Below, in pieces: positions 24,423-34,352 of a stretch of DNA of 64,000 nucleotides. This DNA is from Oscillospiraceae bacterium (GTDB taxonomy: Bacteria; Bacillota; Clostridia; Oscillospirales; Oscillospiraceae). Numbering within the stretch: the stretch's first letter is position 1; each line of letters opens with the position of its first letter. The stretch spans positions 1 to 64,000 of the forward strand of contig CADBWQ010000011.1 in NCBI GenBank assembly GCA_902798545.1, written 5' to 3'. Under the pieces are notes generated by a model. It saw only the letters and a list, made by a program, of their open reading frames with translations. It did no database searches and was not told the DNA's origin. Made by a program: the position numbers and the translations under genes.

Positions 24423-25258
24423 TAGCGCTCTGTCCAAACCCTTTTCGGGATAATGACCTGATCAGCACCCGGAAATGTCTCCATATTCTTCAAAACGCGG
24501 GATATGAAGCCTGTGTCTGTCCGGTCTTTACCGACAAAGAATGGGTACCGCCGGAAGATATGCCGATCCGCACGCTCTGCGAAGAAATCTCATGCCTGTC
24601 GCATATCATTGTGCTGGGCGGTGACGGGACGATCCTTGCTGTTGTACGGGAACTGAAAGGAAGGGAGATTCCCATACTCGGGGTTAACCTGGGGACAAAG
24701 GGGTTCATGACAAGTCTGGAACCGGAAGAACTTGGCAAAATCACAGAGGCGCTGCGACCGGATATTTCAGTGAGCAGGCGAATGATGCTGGCCGTCTCAC
24801 TCATCCGGGGGGGACAAACGATCCTGACCGATCTTGCGCTGAACGACGTTGTTGTGCACGGATACGGCGAATGTATTCAGCCAACTGCCTGGGCAGACGG
24901 AAAAGCCATGTTCTCTTTTTCAGGAGACGGATTAATTGTAGCCACACCCACAGGATCCACAGGCTATTCCATGTCCGCCGGCGGCCCGATTGTAGAGCCG
25001 GATGCACATGCAATTCTTCTGACACCGATCTGCGCTCATACGCTGTCTGCAAAGCCATATGTGCTGTCGACACAGAGAAAGGTATGTGTGCTGACAGAGA
25101 AGCTTACCGGCCGGCGGGCCTATCTGGCGGTAGACGGATATCAGGTTGCTGATCTGGAAAGCGGAGACATGTTGGAAATCCACTGTGCTGAGCCATGTGT
25201 CCAGATGATCGAACTCTCAGATCGCAGCTTCTATGAACAGCTGGAAAAGCTGGTCTAG
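24419..25258 (+). CDS. nadK: NAD kinase
   Basis: Phosphorylates NAD to NADP. The 279-residue protein carries the GGDGTIL motif (VLGGDGTILAVVRE), LGVNLGTKGFM, LNDVVVHG and the TPTGSTGYSMSAGGPIVEP block that binds NAD. It begins inside the tlyA stop codon region (four-base overlap), the last of a tightly packed set. Length and motifs are regular. Confidence 0.96.
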   Translation: MIALCPNPFRDNDLISTRKCLHILQNAGYEACVCPVFTDKEWVPPEDMPIRTLCEEISCLSHIIVLGGDGTILAVVRELKGREIPILGVNLGTKGFMTSLEPEELGKITEALRPDISVSRRMMLAVSLIRGGQTILTDLALNDVVVHGYGECIQPTAWADGKAMFSFSGDGLIVATPTGSTGYSMSAGGPIVEPDAHAILLTPICAHTLSAKPYVLSTQRKVCVLTEKLTGRRAYLAVDGYQVADLESGDMLEIHCAEPCVQMIELSDRSFYEQLEKLV

Positions 25259-25350
25259 GGAGAAAATGAAATGCCGCTCCCAAGAGAGTAATAGTCAGAT
25301 TGTTTTTATGAAAAACCAAAATACAGTAGTTAGAAAGGATGTGCGGAGCT

Positions 25351-25797
25351 TTGAAGAGCAACCGGCAAACGGTCATTCTGGAGATCATCTCCAACGAAGA
25401 AATCCAGACGCAGAATCAGCTGCTGCAGGCATTGGAGCAGCGGGGAATCCACACCACCCAGGCAACACTGTCCAGAGATATCAGGGATATGCATCTGTCC
25501 AAGGAGGCTTCTGCAGACGGAGGCTACCGTTATGTCGCGGCAAGACGCGACACCGGAGATCATATGCTGCGCCTGCAGAAGATCTTCCGTGAGAGTGTTA
25601 TTTCCTATGATGTAGCACAGAATCTGTTCATTATCCGCACATTGCCGGGGCTGGCATCTGCAGCGTGCAGCGCGATGGACTCAATCGAAGTGGAAGGTCT
25701 GGTCGGCACACTGGCCGGAGATGACACTGCGTTTATTGCCATGCGTGATAATGCAGCAGCTCTGGCGCTCTATGATGAGATCCAGCATCTTTTTTAA
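25351..25797 (+). CDS. argR: Arginine repressor ArgR/AhrC
   Basis: Arginine-dependent hexameric repressor/activator of arginine genes. Residues 1-70 form a winged helix (QTVILEIISNEEIQTQNQLLQALEQRGIHTTQATLSRDIRDMHL); about 80-148 form the arginine-binding and oligomerisation domain with GLASAACSAMD and GTLAGDDTAFIAM. The start is uncertain: TTG at 25351 (148 residues, AAAGGA 11 bases upstream) gives the usual MKSxRQ beginning, while an ATG at 25339 abuts its Shine-Dalgarno. Placement between nadK and recN is typical of Bacillota. No ARG box is recognised in the 92 upstream bases. Confidence 0.94.
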   Translation: MKSNRQTVILEIISNEEIQTQNQLLQALEQRGIHTTQATLSRDIRDMHLSKEASADGGYRYVAARRDTGDHMLRLQKIFRESVISYDVAQNLFIIRTLPGLASAACSAMDSIEVEGLVGTLAGDDTAFIAMRDNAAALALYDEIQHLF

Positions 25798-25826
25798 TTC
25801 ATTCAGGGAACGGAGCGCGGGAAAGC

Positions 25827-27527
25827 ATGCTGCGTGAACTCAAAATTGAAAATATAGCGGTAATTGAACACGCAGACATCCATTTCGGGGCCGGACTCAA
25901 TGTCATGACAGGCGAGACCGGCGCCGGCAAAAGCATTGTCATCGACAGTATTGCGGCGCTGACCGGCGCACGTGTCAGCCGGGACCTGATTCGCAGTGGT
26001 GCGGAGCGTGCGACTGTAACAGCCGTTTTTGATCGAGCAGAAGCTGCCGACTGGCTCCGGGAAAACGAGCTGGATCCGGATGACGATTCGGATGAGCTTA
26101 TCATCCAGCGCCGGATCACCCGGGATGGAAAGAGCAGCTGCCGCGTCTGCGGATTTCCAGTAAGTGCTCAGCAACTGAAAAGCCTCGGGAACTGTTTGCT
26201 TGAGATCCACGGGCAGAACGACGGATTGCAGTTGCTGGACGAGCGTCGACACCTCTCCGCGCTGGATCGTTTTGCAGGATTAGATCTGCAGAAATACCAG
26301 ACAGCATATCACAAACTCTGTAATCTGCAGGATGAGTGTGATCGCCTCAGCCTCGATGAAGAGGAGAAAGAACACCTTTCGCAGCAGCTTGCCGATACGA
26401 TCCGGGAGCTGGAAAGCGCGTCCATCCAGGCTGAAGAGCGAGAAGAACTCACTGCCAGACGCGACTTGTTACGCAACGCAGAAAAGCTTACAGAGTCATT
26501 ACATATTGCGCTGGAAGCCCTGAGCGGGGAGGAGGGCGCACTGAGCAGCACGCAGAATGCCGCCTGGCAGTGTCGTCACGCGGCAGGGTATGCACAGGAG
26601 CTGTCCAAGTCTGCAGAAACGCTTGAGCAGGCGGCTTTTTTGCTGAATGATGCAGAAGAGACTCTGCGGGACTTTGAGGATTCACTCAATTTTTCTCCGG
26701 AGGAGTATGATCAAATCGAGCAACGCCTTCGAGATTTTAGTCGACTCGAGCGGAAGTATCGGCGCAGCTTGGAGGAACTCCCCGGCTATCTGGATGAATG
26801 CCGTAGCCGTTTGGATGAAATCAGCTTCTCGGAAGAACGCGTCCAGCAGATCAGGCGTGAGATCGCAAAGCAGGAAAAACTCTGCATTTCACTTGCTGAA
26901 GACTTGCATGCTGAACGACAGAAGGCCTCTGCGCAGCTTGCCATACTGATCGAAAAGGAGCTCCATGATCTCTCAATGCCGTCGGCCCGCTTTCTGGTTG
27001 AACTTACACCAGTGCCGACGCTCAGCGGTACGGGAATGGACAATGCGCGCTTCCTGCTCTCGGCCAACAGGGGAGAGCTTCCCGGAAGAATCAGCAGGAT
27101 TGCGTCAGGTGGTGAACTCAGTCGTATCATGCTGGCGATGAAGCAGGTCCTGTCCCGTTCTGATCCGATCCCAACCCTGATTTTTGATGAAATCGATACC
27201 GGTGTATCGGGGATCGCAGCCCAGCGTGTCGGAGAGAAACTTGCGGCACTTTCACTGGAAAAGCAGGTTCTGTGTGTTACGCATCTGCCGCAGATTGCCG
27301 CCATGGCGGATCAACATGCCGTGATCGTCAAGACCGAGCAGGAAAGCCGTACTGTCACAGAGGTCAGACCTCTTGATCACAAGGGCCGAAAACTGGAGAT
27401 CGCCCGCCTCCATGGCGGCGACAATATCACCGAAACCACGCTCCTCTCTGCAGAGGAACAACTTGGTTATGCGGCACAGTTCAAGAAAGAATATCACAAC
27501 AAGGAGAAGAATCATGGGAGTGTATGA
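25827..27527 (+). CDS. recN: DNA repair protein RecN
   Basis: SMC-like ATPase acting in double-strand-break repair. The 566-residue protein has Walker A GETGAGKSIVIDSI near residue 30, a long central coiled-coil region (about 150-370, rich in Glu, Gln, Leu), and a C-terminal head with the signature RIASGGELSRIMLAMK, Walker B TLIFDEIDTGVSG and the H-loop VTHLPQIAAMADQH. Length normal. Follows argR by 29 bases and overlaps tyrS by 14. Confidence 0.97.
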   Translation: MLRELKIENIAVIEHADIHFGAGLNVMTGETGAGKSIVIDSIAALTGARVSRDLIRSGAERATVTAVFDRAEAADWLRENELDPDDDSDELIIQRRITRDGKSSCRVCGFPVSAQQLKSLGNCLLEIHGQNDGLQLLDERRHLSALDRFAGLDLQKYQTAYHKLCNLQDECDRLSLDEEEKEHLSQQLADTIRELESASIQAEEREELTARRDLLRNAEKLTESLHIALEALSGEEGALSSTQNAAWQCRHAAGYAQELSKSAETLEQAAFLLNDAEETLRDFEDSLNFSPEEYDQIEQRLRDFSRLERKYRRSLEELPGYLDECRSRLDEISFSEERVQQIRREIAKQEKLCISLAEDLHAERQKASAQLAILIEKELHDLSMPSARFLVELTPVPTLSGTGMDNARFLLSANRGELPGRISRIASGGELSRIMLAMKQVLSRSDPIPTLIFDEIDTGVSGIAAQRVGEKLAALSLEKQVLCVTHLPQIAAMADQHAVIVKTEQESRTVTEVRPLDHKGRKLEIARLHGGDNITETTLLSAEEQLGYAAQFKKEYHNKEKNHGSV

Positions 27528-28740
27528 GGAACTGACTGCGCGTGGTCTGATCGCGCAGGTAACGAACGAAGAAGAAATCCGCAATCTTGTCAATTCCGGC
27601 AAGGCCCGTTTTTATATCGGCTTTGACTGTACAGCCGACAGCTTAACGGCGGGGCACTTTATGGCGCTCTGCCTGATGAAGCGTCTTCAGATGGCCGGCA
27701 ATACTCCGATTGCGCTGATTGGCGGCGGTACAACGATGATCGGCGACCCCTCCGGCCGTACAGACATGCGCAAAATGCTGACAAGAGAGGACATCAACCA
27801 TAATGCTGAGTGCTTTCGCAAACAGATGGAACGCTTTATTGACTTTTCAGACGGTAAGGCGCTGATGGTGAACAATGCAGACTGGCTGCTTGATCTGAAC
27901 TATGTGGAGCTGCTGCGTGAAGTCGGTACACATTTTTCGGTCAACAACATGCTGCGTGCAGAGTGCTACAAGAATCGCATGGAGAGAGGACTCAGCTTCT
28001 TCGAGTTCAACTATATGATCATGCAGTCCTATGACTTCTACTATCTTTTCCAGCACTATGACTGCAATATGCAGTTCGGTGGAGACGACCAGTGGAGCAA
28101 CATGCTGGGCGGTACGGAACTGATCCGCCGTAAGCTTGGCAAGGATGCCCATGCCATGACCATTACTCTGCTCACTGACTCCAACGGAAACAAGATGGGC
28201 AAGACAGCAGGAAACGCCGTATGGCTCGACCCGAACAAGACCAGCCCCTTCGATTTCTACCAATACTGGCGTAATGTCGGCGACGCAGATGTGATGAAAT
28301 GCCTCCGCATGCTGACGTTCCTGCCCCTGGAACAGCTGGATGCGATGGCGTCCTGGCAGGGCAGCGATTTGAACCGCGCCAAAGAAATCCTCGCTTGGGA
28401 GCTCACGGCACTTGTACATGGCGAGGAGGAGGCTGACAAGGCACAGCAGCAGGCACGCGCCCTTTTTGGGGGCGGTTCTTCTGACGGCGGCGATGCCCCT
28501 GTGGTAGAAGTTTCGACTTCCGACCTTACCGAGGATGGTATCACATTACCGGCACTGCTGGTCCTGGCAGGGCTCTGCAAGAGCCGCAGCGATGCCCGCA
28601 CCAATATTCAGCAGGGCGGTGTTAGTATTGACGGAGCTGTAGAAAAGAATGCCGCCCGTGTGTTCAGTGAAGATGAACTGAAATCAGGCTTCCTGCTGCG
28701 CCGCGGCAAGAAGGCCTACAAACGCATTGTGTTAAAATGA
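27514..28740 (+). CDS. tyrS: Tyrosyl-tRNA synthetase
   Basis: Class I synthetase charging tRNA-Tyr. The 408-residue protein contains the HIGH-type motif as DSLTAGHFMAL, the tyrosine pocket (DFYYLFQHYDCNMQFGGDDQW), the KMSKS-type loop as GNKMGKTAG, and a C-terminal S4 domain (KSRSDARTNIQQGGVSIDG). The ATG at 27514 follows AAGGAG by seven bases and lies within the end of recN. No T-box leader is possible at this site because the gene overlaps recN. Confidence 0.97.
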   Translation: MGVYEELTARGLIAQVTNEEEIRNLVNSGKARFYIGFDCTADSLTAGHFMALCLMKRLQMAGNTPIALIGGGTTMIGDPSGRTDMRKMLTREDINHNAECFRKQMERFIDFSDGKALMVNNADWLLDLNYVELLREVGTHFSVNNMLRAECYKNRMERGLSFFEFNYMIMQSYDFYYLFQHYDCNMQFGGDDQWSNMLGGTELIRRKLGKDAHAMTITLLTDSNGNKMGKTAGNAVWLDPNKTSPFDFYQYWRNVGDADVMKCLRMLTFLPLEQLDAMASWQGSDLNRAKEILAWELTALVHGEEEADKAQQQARALFGGGSSDGGDAPVVEVSTSDLTEDGITLPALLVLAGLCKSRSDARTNIQQGGVSIDGAVEKNAARVFSEDELKSGFLLRRGKKAYKRIVLK

Positions 28741-29477
28741 GACGCTGTCTGACGTTCCTGCTCTGCCTCTTTTTTGGATTCGGACCCGTCATACCGGCAT
28801 ATGCCGACCTTATGAATGTCGGAGGAATCCTTCGCTACTACGATGAGCTTGGACGCCAGGCAGAGGAGATCGGCCTGGACCTCTCCCAGTTCAATAACCA
28901 AATCGATTTTGAGGCTTTGAAAGCACAGGGCTTCACATTCGTTATGATCCGCTTAGGTGGGAGAGGCTGGGGCGGTACCGGAAGATTATACGGGGACCGG
29001 AAAACGCAGACAAACCTGCGGCTGGCACGGGAAGCCGGGATGAAAGTGGGAGCATATTTCTATTCTACAGCAGTCAACACCACAGAAGCCGTCGAAGAGG
29101 CTGCTGATGCCATCACTATTCTGGATGGATTCCCGCTGGATCTGCCGCTTTATATCGACATGGAGTACTCCGGCGACTATCCTGCCGGACGTTCCGACCA
29201 ACTGTCACCGGGGACGCGGGCTGATATTATCGAAGCTTTTTGCACAGCAGTGCGTCAGGCGGGATACGAAGCGGGACTCTACGCCTCTGAGGGATATCTC
29301 CGTTTTGACCTGGATTCGGAAGCGGTCTATTATCTCCCAATCTGGATGGCGAGTTATACCGTGGAAAACCGACTCCCACAGTATGTTAAAAACTATTCTG
29401 TCTGGCAGCAGACAGATTCGACCTATGCCGGGGGCGTGGATGGCGCCTTCGATCTTAATATCATTCTGCCGTCCTGA
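28737..29477 (+). CDS. Secreted GH25-type lysozyme-like protein
   Basis: A 246-residue exported protein (signal peptide about 1-23, PAYA) with a glycoside hydrolase 25 fold. GLDLSQFNNQIDFEAL holds the first catalytic-face Asp, and YIDMEYSGDYP carries the Asp-x-Glu pair of the muramidase active site; MASYT and WQQTDSTYAGGVDGAFDLNII close the barrel. GH25 enzymes cut peptidoglycan between MurNAc and GlcNAc. It overlaps tyrS by four bases. It probably acts in wall turnover. There is no binding module. Confidence 0.88.
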   Translation: MRRCLTFLLCLFFGFGPVIPAYADLMNVGGILRYYDELGRQAEEIGLDLSQFNNQIDFEALKAQGFTFVMIRLGGRGWGGTGRLYGDRKTQTNLRLAREAGMKVGAYFYSTAVNTTEAVEEAADAITILDGFPLDLPLYIDMEYSGDYPAGRSDQLSPGTRADIIEAFCTAVRQAGYEAGLYASEGYLRFDLDSEAVYYLPIWMASYTVENRLPQYVKNYSVWQQTDSTYAGGVDGAFDLNIILPS

Positions 29478-29512
29478 AACAGCACGGCACCTCGCAGGTG
29501 AAAGGAGGACTC

Positions 29513-31417
29513 ATGATGGATCAAAGACATCTCTCCTGCATCCCGAAAGACGATATCTGGCTCTACAATACCGGCCACGCCCGCAAAGCCTGGCTGTGTT
29601 ACGGCTGTCGATGGATCCCGGAGCTGGGGGAGTATCGCTTTGTAGTCTGGGCGCCCAATGCCCGGGCTGTGAGTCTGACGGGAGACTTCAATGACTGGGG
29701 AGATCAGCCGCTGGAAGCTTTTGAAGGCGGTGTCTGGGTCGGCTTCCGTGCGGATGTGAGAGTCGGACAGCACTACAAATACCGCATCACAGGCGCCGAC
29801 GGCAAGACTGTCGAAAAGGCCGATCCCTTTGCGGCCTGGTCTGAAAACCGCGCAGAGACGGCCTCTATCGTATGGGACGGCGGGCACCACGTGTGGCAGG
29901 ATCAGGACTTCATGGAAGCCCGCAGCCGGAAGAATTTCATGACCGAGCCGATGAGTATCTATGAGCTGCATCTCGGCTCCTGGCGCAGTCCGGCCTATGG
30001 CATCACCTACCACACTGTGGCCGACGAACTCGCGGACTACTGCCATGACATGGGCTATACCCATGTGGAGCTCATGCCCGTGACAGAGTATCCATATGAC
30101 GGTTCGTGGGGCTACCAGGTGACCGGGTACTATGCGCCCACCTCACGCTACGGGACACCGGACGATTTCCGCTATTTTGTCGACAGATTGCATCAGGCCG
30201 GGATCGGTGTCATCATGGACTGGGTTCCTGCCCACTTTCCAAAAGACGCACACGGCCTGGCCAGATTTGACGGAACGCCGCTCTTTGAATGCAAGGAGCA
30301 GCGTATGGCTGAACACCCGGAGTGGGGGACGCTGATTTTCGATTATGCCAGTCCTGCAGTACAGAGCTTCCTGATCTCATCCGCCTGCCTGTTTTTTGAT
30401 GAATATCATATCGACGGCATCCGTGTGGATGCGGTTTCTTCGATGCTGTATCTCAATTACGGGCGGAAAGAAGGAGAGTATACCCCAAATTGCGAGGGAG
30501 GATATATCAATCTCGATGCAATCAGCTTCCTGCGTAATCTGAATACCGCAATCCTGACCAGCTATCCGGGCGCGGTTACCGTGGCGGAAGAATCCACCGC
30601 CTTTCCGCTGATCACAGCCCCGCCTGACGTGGGCGGCGTCGGTTTCTGCCTCAAGTGGGATATGGGGTTCATGCATGATACACTGGACTATATGATGCTG
30701 GATCCCTTTTTCCGCTCGGCAAATCATAACAAGCTGACCTTCTCCATGATGTATGCCTTTTCGGAAAACTATGTACTGGCATACTCTCACGATGAAGTGG
30801 TCCACGGCAAGTATTCCATGATCAACAAGATGAGCGGCGACTACGACCAGAAGTTTGCGTCTGCCCGTGCACTGTACGGATATCAGTTCGCTCATCCCGG
30901 AAAAAAGCTCACTTTCATGGGGAGCGAGTTCGGACAGTTCATCGAGTGGAACTGGCAGCAGCCTCTGGACTGGATGCTCCTGGACTACCCGAAACACAGG
31001 GGACTTCAGGAATGGATGCGTGCTTTGAACAAGCTCTATCGATCTTATCCTGCCTTCTCTCGGCAGGATCACTCATGGGACGGATTTCGCTGGCTCAATG
31101 TGGACGACGCCTCACGCAGTTCCATCGCGTTTCTTCGAATCCCGGGAGATGACAGCCGCAGTATGGTCTGCGTCTTCAATTATACCCCTGTACAGTACGA
31201 CGGATTTGTTTTTGGCCTGCCGGAGAACGGGACGGTAAAAGAAATTCTCAACAGCGATGACGAGGCTTTTGGCGGCAGCGGCACCGGAAACCCGCGTGCC
31301 ATCCGTGCGAAAAAGCAGCCATTCATGGACCTGCCATGGTCGGCAGCGATCACCCTCCCGCCGCTTTCGGCACTGTTCTTTGAGTTCCGGCCAATTCGCC
31401 GCCGTAAGCAAACCTGA
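29513..31417 (+). CDS. glgB: 1,4-alpha-glucan branching enzyme
   Basis: Makes alpha-1,6 branches in glycogen. The 634-residue protein has an N-terminal CBM48 domain (about 30-120: YRFVVWAPNARAVSLTGDFNDW), then the GH13 barrel with the catalytic nucleophile Asp306 (DGIRVDAVSSMLY), the acid Glu359 (TVAEEST) and Asp427 (SHDEVVHGK), and MGSEFGQFIEWNW typical of GlgB. Start at 29513 is set by AAAGGAGG seven bases upstream. The usual glgC/A/P genes are not beside it; instead a second GH13 gene follows after 20 bases. Confidence 0.95.
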   Translation: MMDQRHLSCIPKDDIWLYNTGHARKAWLCYGCRWIPELGEYRFVVWAPNARAVSLTGDFNDWGDQPLEAFEGGVWVGFRADVRVGQHYKYRITGADGKTVEKADPFAAWSENRAETASIVWDGGHHVWQDQDFMEARSRKNFMTEPMSIYELHLGSWRSPAYGITYHTVADELADYCHDMGYTHVELMPVTEYPYDGSWGYQVTGYYAPTSRYGTPDDFRYFVDRLHQAGIGVIMDWVPAHFPKDAHGLARFDGTPLFECKEQRMAEHPEWGTLIFDYASPAVQSFLISSACLFFDEYHIDGIRVDAVSSMLYLNYGRKEGEYTPNCEGGYINLDAISFLRNLNTAILTSYPGAVTVAEESTAFPLITAPPDVGGVGFCLKWDMGFMHDTLDYMMLDPFFRSANHNKLTFSMMYAFSENYVLAYSHDEVVHGKYSMINKMSGDYDQKFASARALYGYQFAHPGKKLTFMGSEFGQFIEWNWQQPLDWMLLDYPKHRGLQEWMRALNKLYRSYPAFSRQDHSWDGFRWLNVDDASRSSIAFLRIPGDDSRSMVCVFNYTPVQYDGFVFGLPENGTVKEILNSDDEAFGGSGTGNPRAIRAKKQPFMDLPWSAAITLPPLSALFFEFRPIRRRKQT

Positions 31418-31437
31418 TTTCTGGAGTGTGAATCCTT

Positions 31438-33771
31438 TTGAATCTGACGAAGATCATCCCCTATGCTGGTAGTTATCGCGAAATATGGGACGATTCCTAT
31501 AAGCTGAAAATCGTATATGAAAAACAAAAGAGCATGAAGCTCTGCTTTCAGGAAGGCCGGTGGCACTGGGATCAGGCAGCCGGCCTTCCTGTCGGGCTGA
31601 CGTTTGAAGAAAGCTTCTTCACGCAGGCTGCGGACGCCGCCGTTGCCGCAGAGAGGTTCATCGCATCCGGCCAGTCTGAGACCGATTTCTCAAAACTTTC
31701 CCCCGATGGCCAGACGGGCCCGATCTTCGCTGCGGAATGTCTGCGGAGCCTGCTGGATGATTACGGCCTGCAGCTGGAAACAATTTATCCCTATGTTGCC
31801 TCCTGCCTTGGCAGCGGCCTGGATGGGGAAGAGATAAAGGCGCTGGACACCATGCAGCCTCGGAGCTGTCATTTGCTGCAGCTCCTGATGGAGCTGAGAC
31901 AGAACGTTCCATCGGTACACCATGATATCCGACTTAATGATTGCCGCTGCCCGCAGGGGGCTGTTGAAGCCGGAAGCAGACTTCGGCTGGCCTTCCTGTC
32001 GCAGGACAGAGGTATAACGGAAGCGGCAGTAGAACTCTGGGGCGACACACTGGAATGCGAGATTCCCATGCAACGGGAGAAAGAGGGCTGGTCCGCCACC
32101 TTCCAGGCGCCGGAAACACCATCAGCGCTGTGGTATCGTTTCCGGATGAGAACAGTGTATCACCAGGAACTTCAGTGGATCTGCAGCGCTCCGGACGGCA
32201 TCCATTCCTGGCTGCTCCCCGAGGCAAAGGATGGATTCCGGCTTACCGTTTCAGTCCCGGGATTCCGGACACCGGAGTGGTTCCAGCATTCGGTAATGTA
32301 TCAGATCTTCCCAGACCGGTTCGCCTTTACCGATGACGGCACGGCGGAACGTGGAATTTCATATCACCGTGCGCTCGGACAGACCCCGGAGCTTCACGCG
32401 GATCGCAGTGAAGAAGTGCGATGGCAGCCGAGAGAATTTGAAAAAGACTATACCCCGGACGACTTCTACGGCGGCACGCTGAAGGGAATCTGTGAGCAGC
32501 TTCCGTATTTGAAAAGTCTGGGCGTGAACTGCCTGTATCTCAATCCCATTGTGGAATCACGCTCCAACCACCGCTATGACACCTCGGATTATCTGCGGGT
32601 AGACCCGATACTCGGAACGAATGAGGATTTTAACGCACTGTGCAGCAAGGCAAGGCAGCAGGGAATCCGGATTATCTGTGACGGTGTGTTTTCCCATACC
32701 GGGGCAGACAGCATCTATTTCAACCGTGACGGGCATTATCCCAATGCGGGTGCCTGTCAGAAAGAGCCATCTCCTTATGATACCTGGTATGATTTCAGAC
32801 ACTTCCCGGATGATTACCGCAGCTGGTGGGGATTCCGGGAACTCCCGGAGGTCAACGAGCTGGACCCCGCATGGCAGAAATATGTTGTCACGGGAGAAAA
32901 CTCCGTGGTTCGGCAATGGCTCCGGCACGGTGCATCCGGCTGGAGACTGGATGTGGCGGATGAACTTCCGGATGAGGTGCTGGAGCTGATCCGGCAGACT
33001 GCGAAAGAAGAAAATACGGATAATCTGGTCCTCGGTGAGGTCTGGGAGGACGCCGTCCTGAAGGAGAGCTACGGATCACGACGCCGCTATGCCCTGGGCA
33101 CGGCACTGGACTCGGTTATGAACTACCCCTTCCGTTCGGCAGTATTGAACTACCTGCATGGTCGAATCAGTGCTTTTGAAATGGCAGACTGCCTGACAGC
33201 ACAGCAGATGCATTATCCGAAGCCCCTGTATTGCAGCCTCATGAACCTTCTTGGCTCCCATGATGTTGAGCGTATTCGCAACGCCCTGGCAAGCCCGGTA
33301 ATATGGAAGGATATGGCGCGCGCGGACCAGCTGACGCATGAAGCGGCGCTGACCACGGAGGACTGGCAGCGTGCTGACCGGCTGGAACGCCTGGCTTTTG
33401 CAATTCAATTTGCAATTCCCGGGGTACCGTGCATCTACTACGGCGATGAGCTGGCCATGACCGGGACAAACGACCCGTTTAACCGCCGACCGATGCGTGC
33501 GGGAGCGTCAAGCCCGGAAGCGGAATCTTTAAAAGATGAAGTATGCAGGCTCATTCATCAGAGAAATACCCACCCGGCACTGAACAGAGGAGAGGCTTCA
33601 TTCCTTGCATCTGATGCGGATGTTCTGCTGATCCTGAGATACTGTCCGGAAGAGACGCTTCTTACGGTGGTGAACCGCTCCGAGGAAGAACACAGATACG
33701 CCCTGTGGCTTCCTGAGTGGAAGACCGATGGGACGATCGGCCCCTGCATGGCAGAGACCTTCAGAATATAG
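31438..33771 (+). CDS. GH13 alpha-amylase/neopullulanase-like enzyme with an extra N-terminal domain
   Basis: A 777-residue cytoplasmic (no signal peptide) glucanase. Residues about 165-275 look like the beta-sandwich N-domain of cyclomaltodextrinases; the GH13 barrel starts near 284 (VMYQIFPDRFA) and holds Asp505 (GWRLDVADEL), Glu534 (LGEVWED) and Asp609 (LLGSHDVERI). Such enzymes cut alpha-1,4 bonds in maltodextrins, cyclodextrins or pullulan. The first 160 residues are an additional helical domain I do not recognise (ETDFSKLSPDGQ ... ATSCHLL-type composition). TTG start with GGAG about 13 bases upstream; another start is possible. Partner of glgB in glycogen or maltodextrin turnover. Confidence 0.88.
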   Translation: MNLTKIIPYAGSYREIWDDSYKLKIVYEKQKSMKLCFQEGRWHWDQAAGLPVGLTFEESFFTQAADAAVAAERFIASGQSETDFSKLSPDGQTGPIFAAECLRSLLDDYGLQLETIYPYVASCLGSGLDGEEIKALDTMQPRSCHLLQLLMELRQNVPSVHHDIRLNDCRCPQGAVEAGSRLRLAFLSQDRGITEAAVELWGDTLECEIPMQREKEGWSATFQAPETPSALWYRFRMRTVYHQELQWICSAPDGIHSWLLPEAKDGFRLTVSVPGFRTPEWFQHSVMYQIFPDRFAFTDDGTAERGISYHRALGQTPELHADRSEEVRWQPREFEKDYTPDDFYGGTLKGICEQLPYLKSLGVNCLYLNPIVESRSNHRYDTSDYLRVDPILGTNEDFNALCSKARQQGIRIICDGVFSHTGADSIYFNRDGHYPNAGACQKEPSPYDTWYDFRHFPDDYRSWWGFRELPEVNELDPAWQKYVVTGENSVVRQWLRHGASGWRLDVADELPDEVLELIRQTAKEENTDNLVLGEVWEDAVLKESYGSRRRYALGTALDSVMNYPFRSAVLNYLHGRISAFEMADCLTAQQMHYPKPLYCSLMNLLGSHDVERIRNALASPVIWKDMARADQLTHEAALTTEDWQRADRLERLAFAIQFAIPGVPCIYYGDELAMTGTNDPFNRRPMRAGASSPEAESLKDEVCRLIHQRNTHPALNRGEASFLASDADVLLILRYCPEETLLTVVNRSEEEHRYALWLPEWKTDGTIGPCMAETFRI

Positions 33772-33790
33772 GGATTCATCGAAAAAAGCC

Positions 33791-33819
33791 TTGCAATCCC
33801 GGTAAAACTATGATATCAT
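33791..33819 (+). promoter_or_regulatory. Promoter of rplS, with short leader
   Basis: TTGCAA (33791-33796), 17-base spacer, TATCAT (33814-33819). About 85 bases of leader follow before the ATG at 33912; Bacillota rplS often has an L19-binding leader RNA, which may be here but is not verified. Confidence 0.75.
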
Positions 33820-33911
33820 ACTACAGCTTGTGATTGCACAGGTGATGAGAAAGGCGGTCCGCTGCCGTGTATTTGCTCCGGTATGAACGTCTATAGTGAA
33901 AGGATTGGATT

Positions 33912-34253
33912 ATGGATCTGGTCAAAATTCTCAGCGAGCAGTATATGAAGCCCGAGCTTCCCGCCATGAACGTCGGTGATACTGTCCGCGTCCTCGTCCG
34001 TGTCAAGGAAGGTAACCGTGAGCGCACCCAGGCTTTTGAAGGCACCATCATTGCCAAGAAGCATGGCGGCATCAATGAAACCATCACCGTCCGCCGCATC
34101 TCCTACGGTGTCGGCTGCGAGAAGGTCTTCCCGGTTCATTCTCCCTCGATTGTCTCCGTTACCACTGTCCGCAAGGGTAAGGTTCGCCGTGCGAAACTGT
34201 ACTATCTGCGTGACCGTATCGGCAAGAAGGCAAAGGTCAAGGAGCGCCTGTAA
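33912..34253 (+). CDS. rplS: Ribosomal protein L19
   Basis: Large-subunit protein bL19 at the 30S-50S interface, 113 residues, full length. Signature [58 protein letters not shown] is unmistakable. RBS AAAGGA upstream. Here it stands alone, without the rpsP-rimM-trmD genes that usually precede it, and is flanked by its own promoter and a hairpin. Confidence 0.97.
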   Translation: MDLVKILSEQYMKPELPAMNVGDTVRVLVRVKEGNRERTQAFEGTIIAKKHGGINETITVRRISYGVGCEKVFPVHSPSIVSVTTVRKGKVRRAKLYYLRDRIGKKAKVKERL

Positions 34254-34265
34254 AAGGTGCGTGTC

Positions 34266-34296
34266 AAATGGCGTCTTCGCTCAGAAGACGCCATTT
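34266..34296 (+). terminator. Hairpin terminator of rplS
   Basis: AAATGGCGTCTTC pairs perfectly with GAAGACGCCATTT around a five-base loop. The T-run is only the TTT of the stem plus CC, so efficiency is uncertain. Confidence 0.7.
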
Positions 34297-34352
34297 CCAT
34301 ATGATGGATCCGAAGAGAATTAGGTGAACGTTTTACAGAAGGGAGAGAGGAG

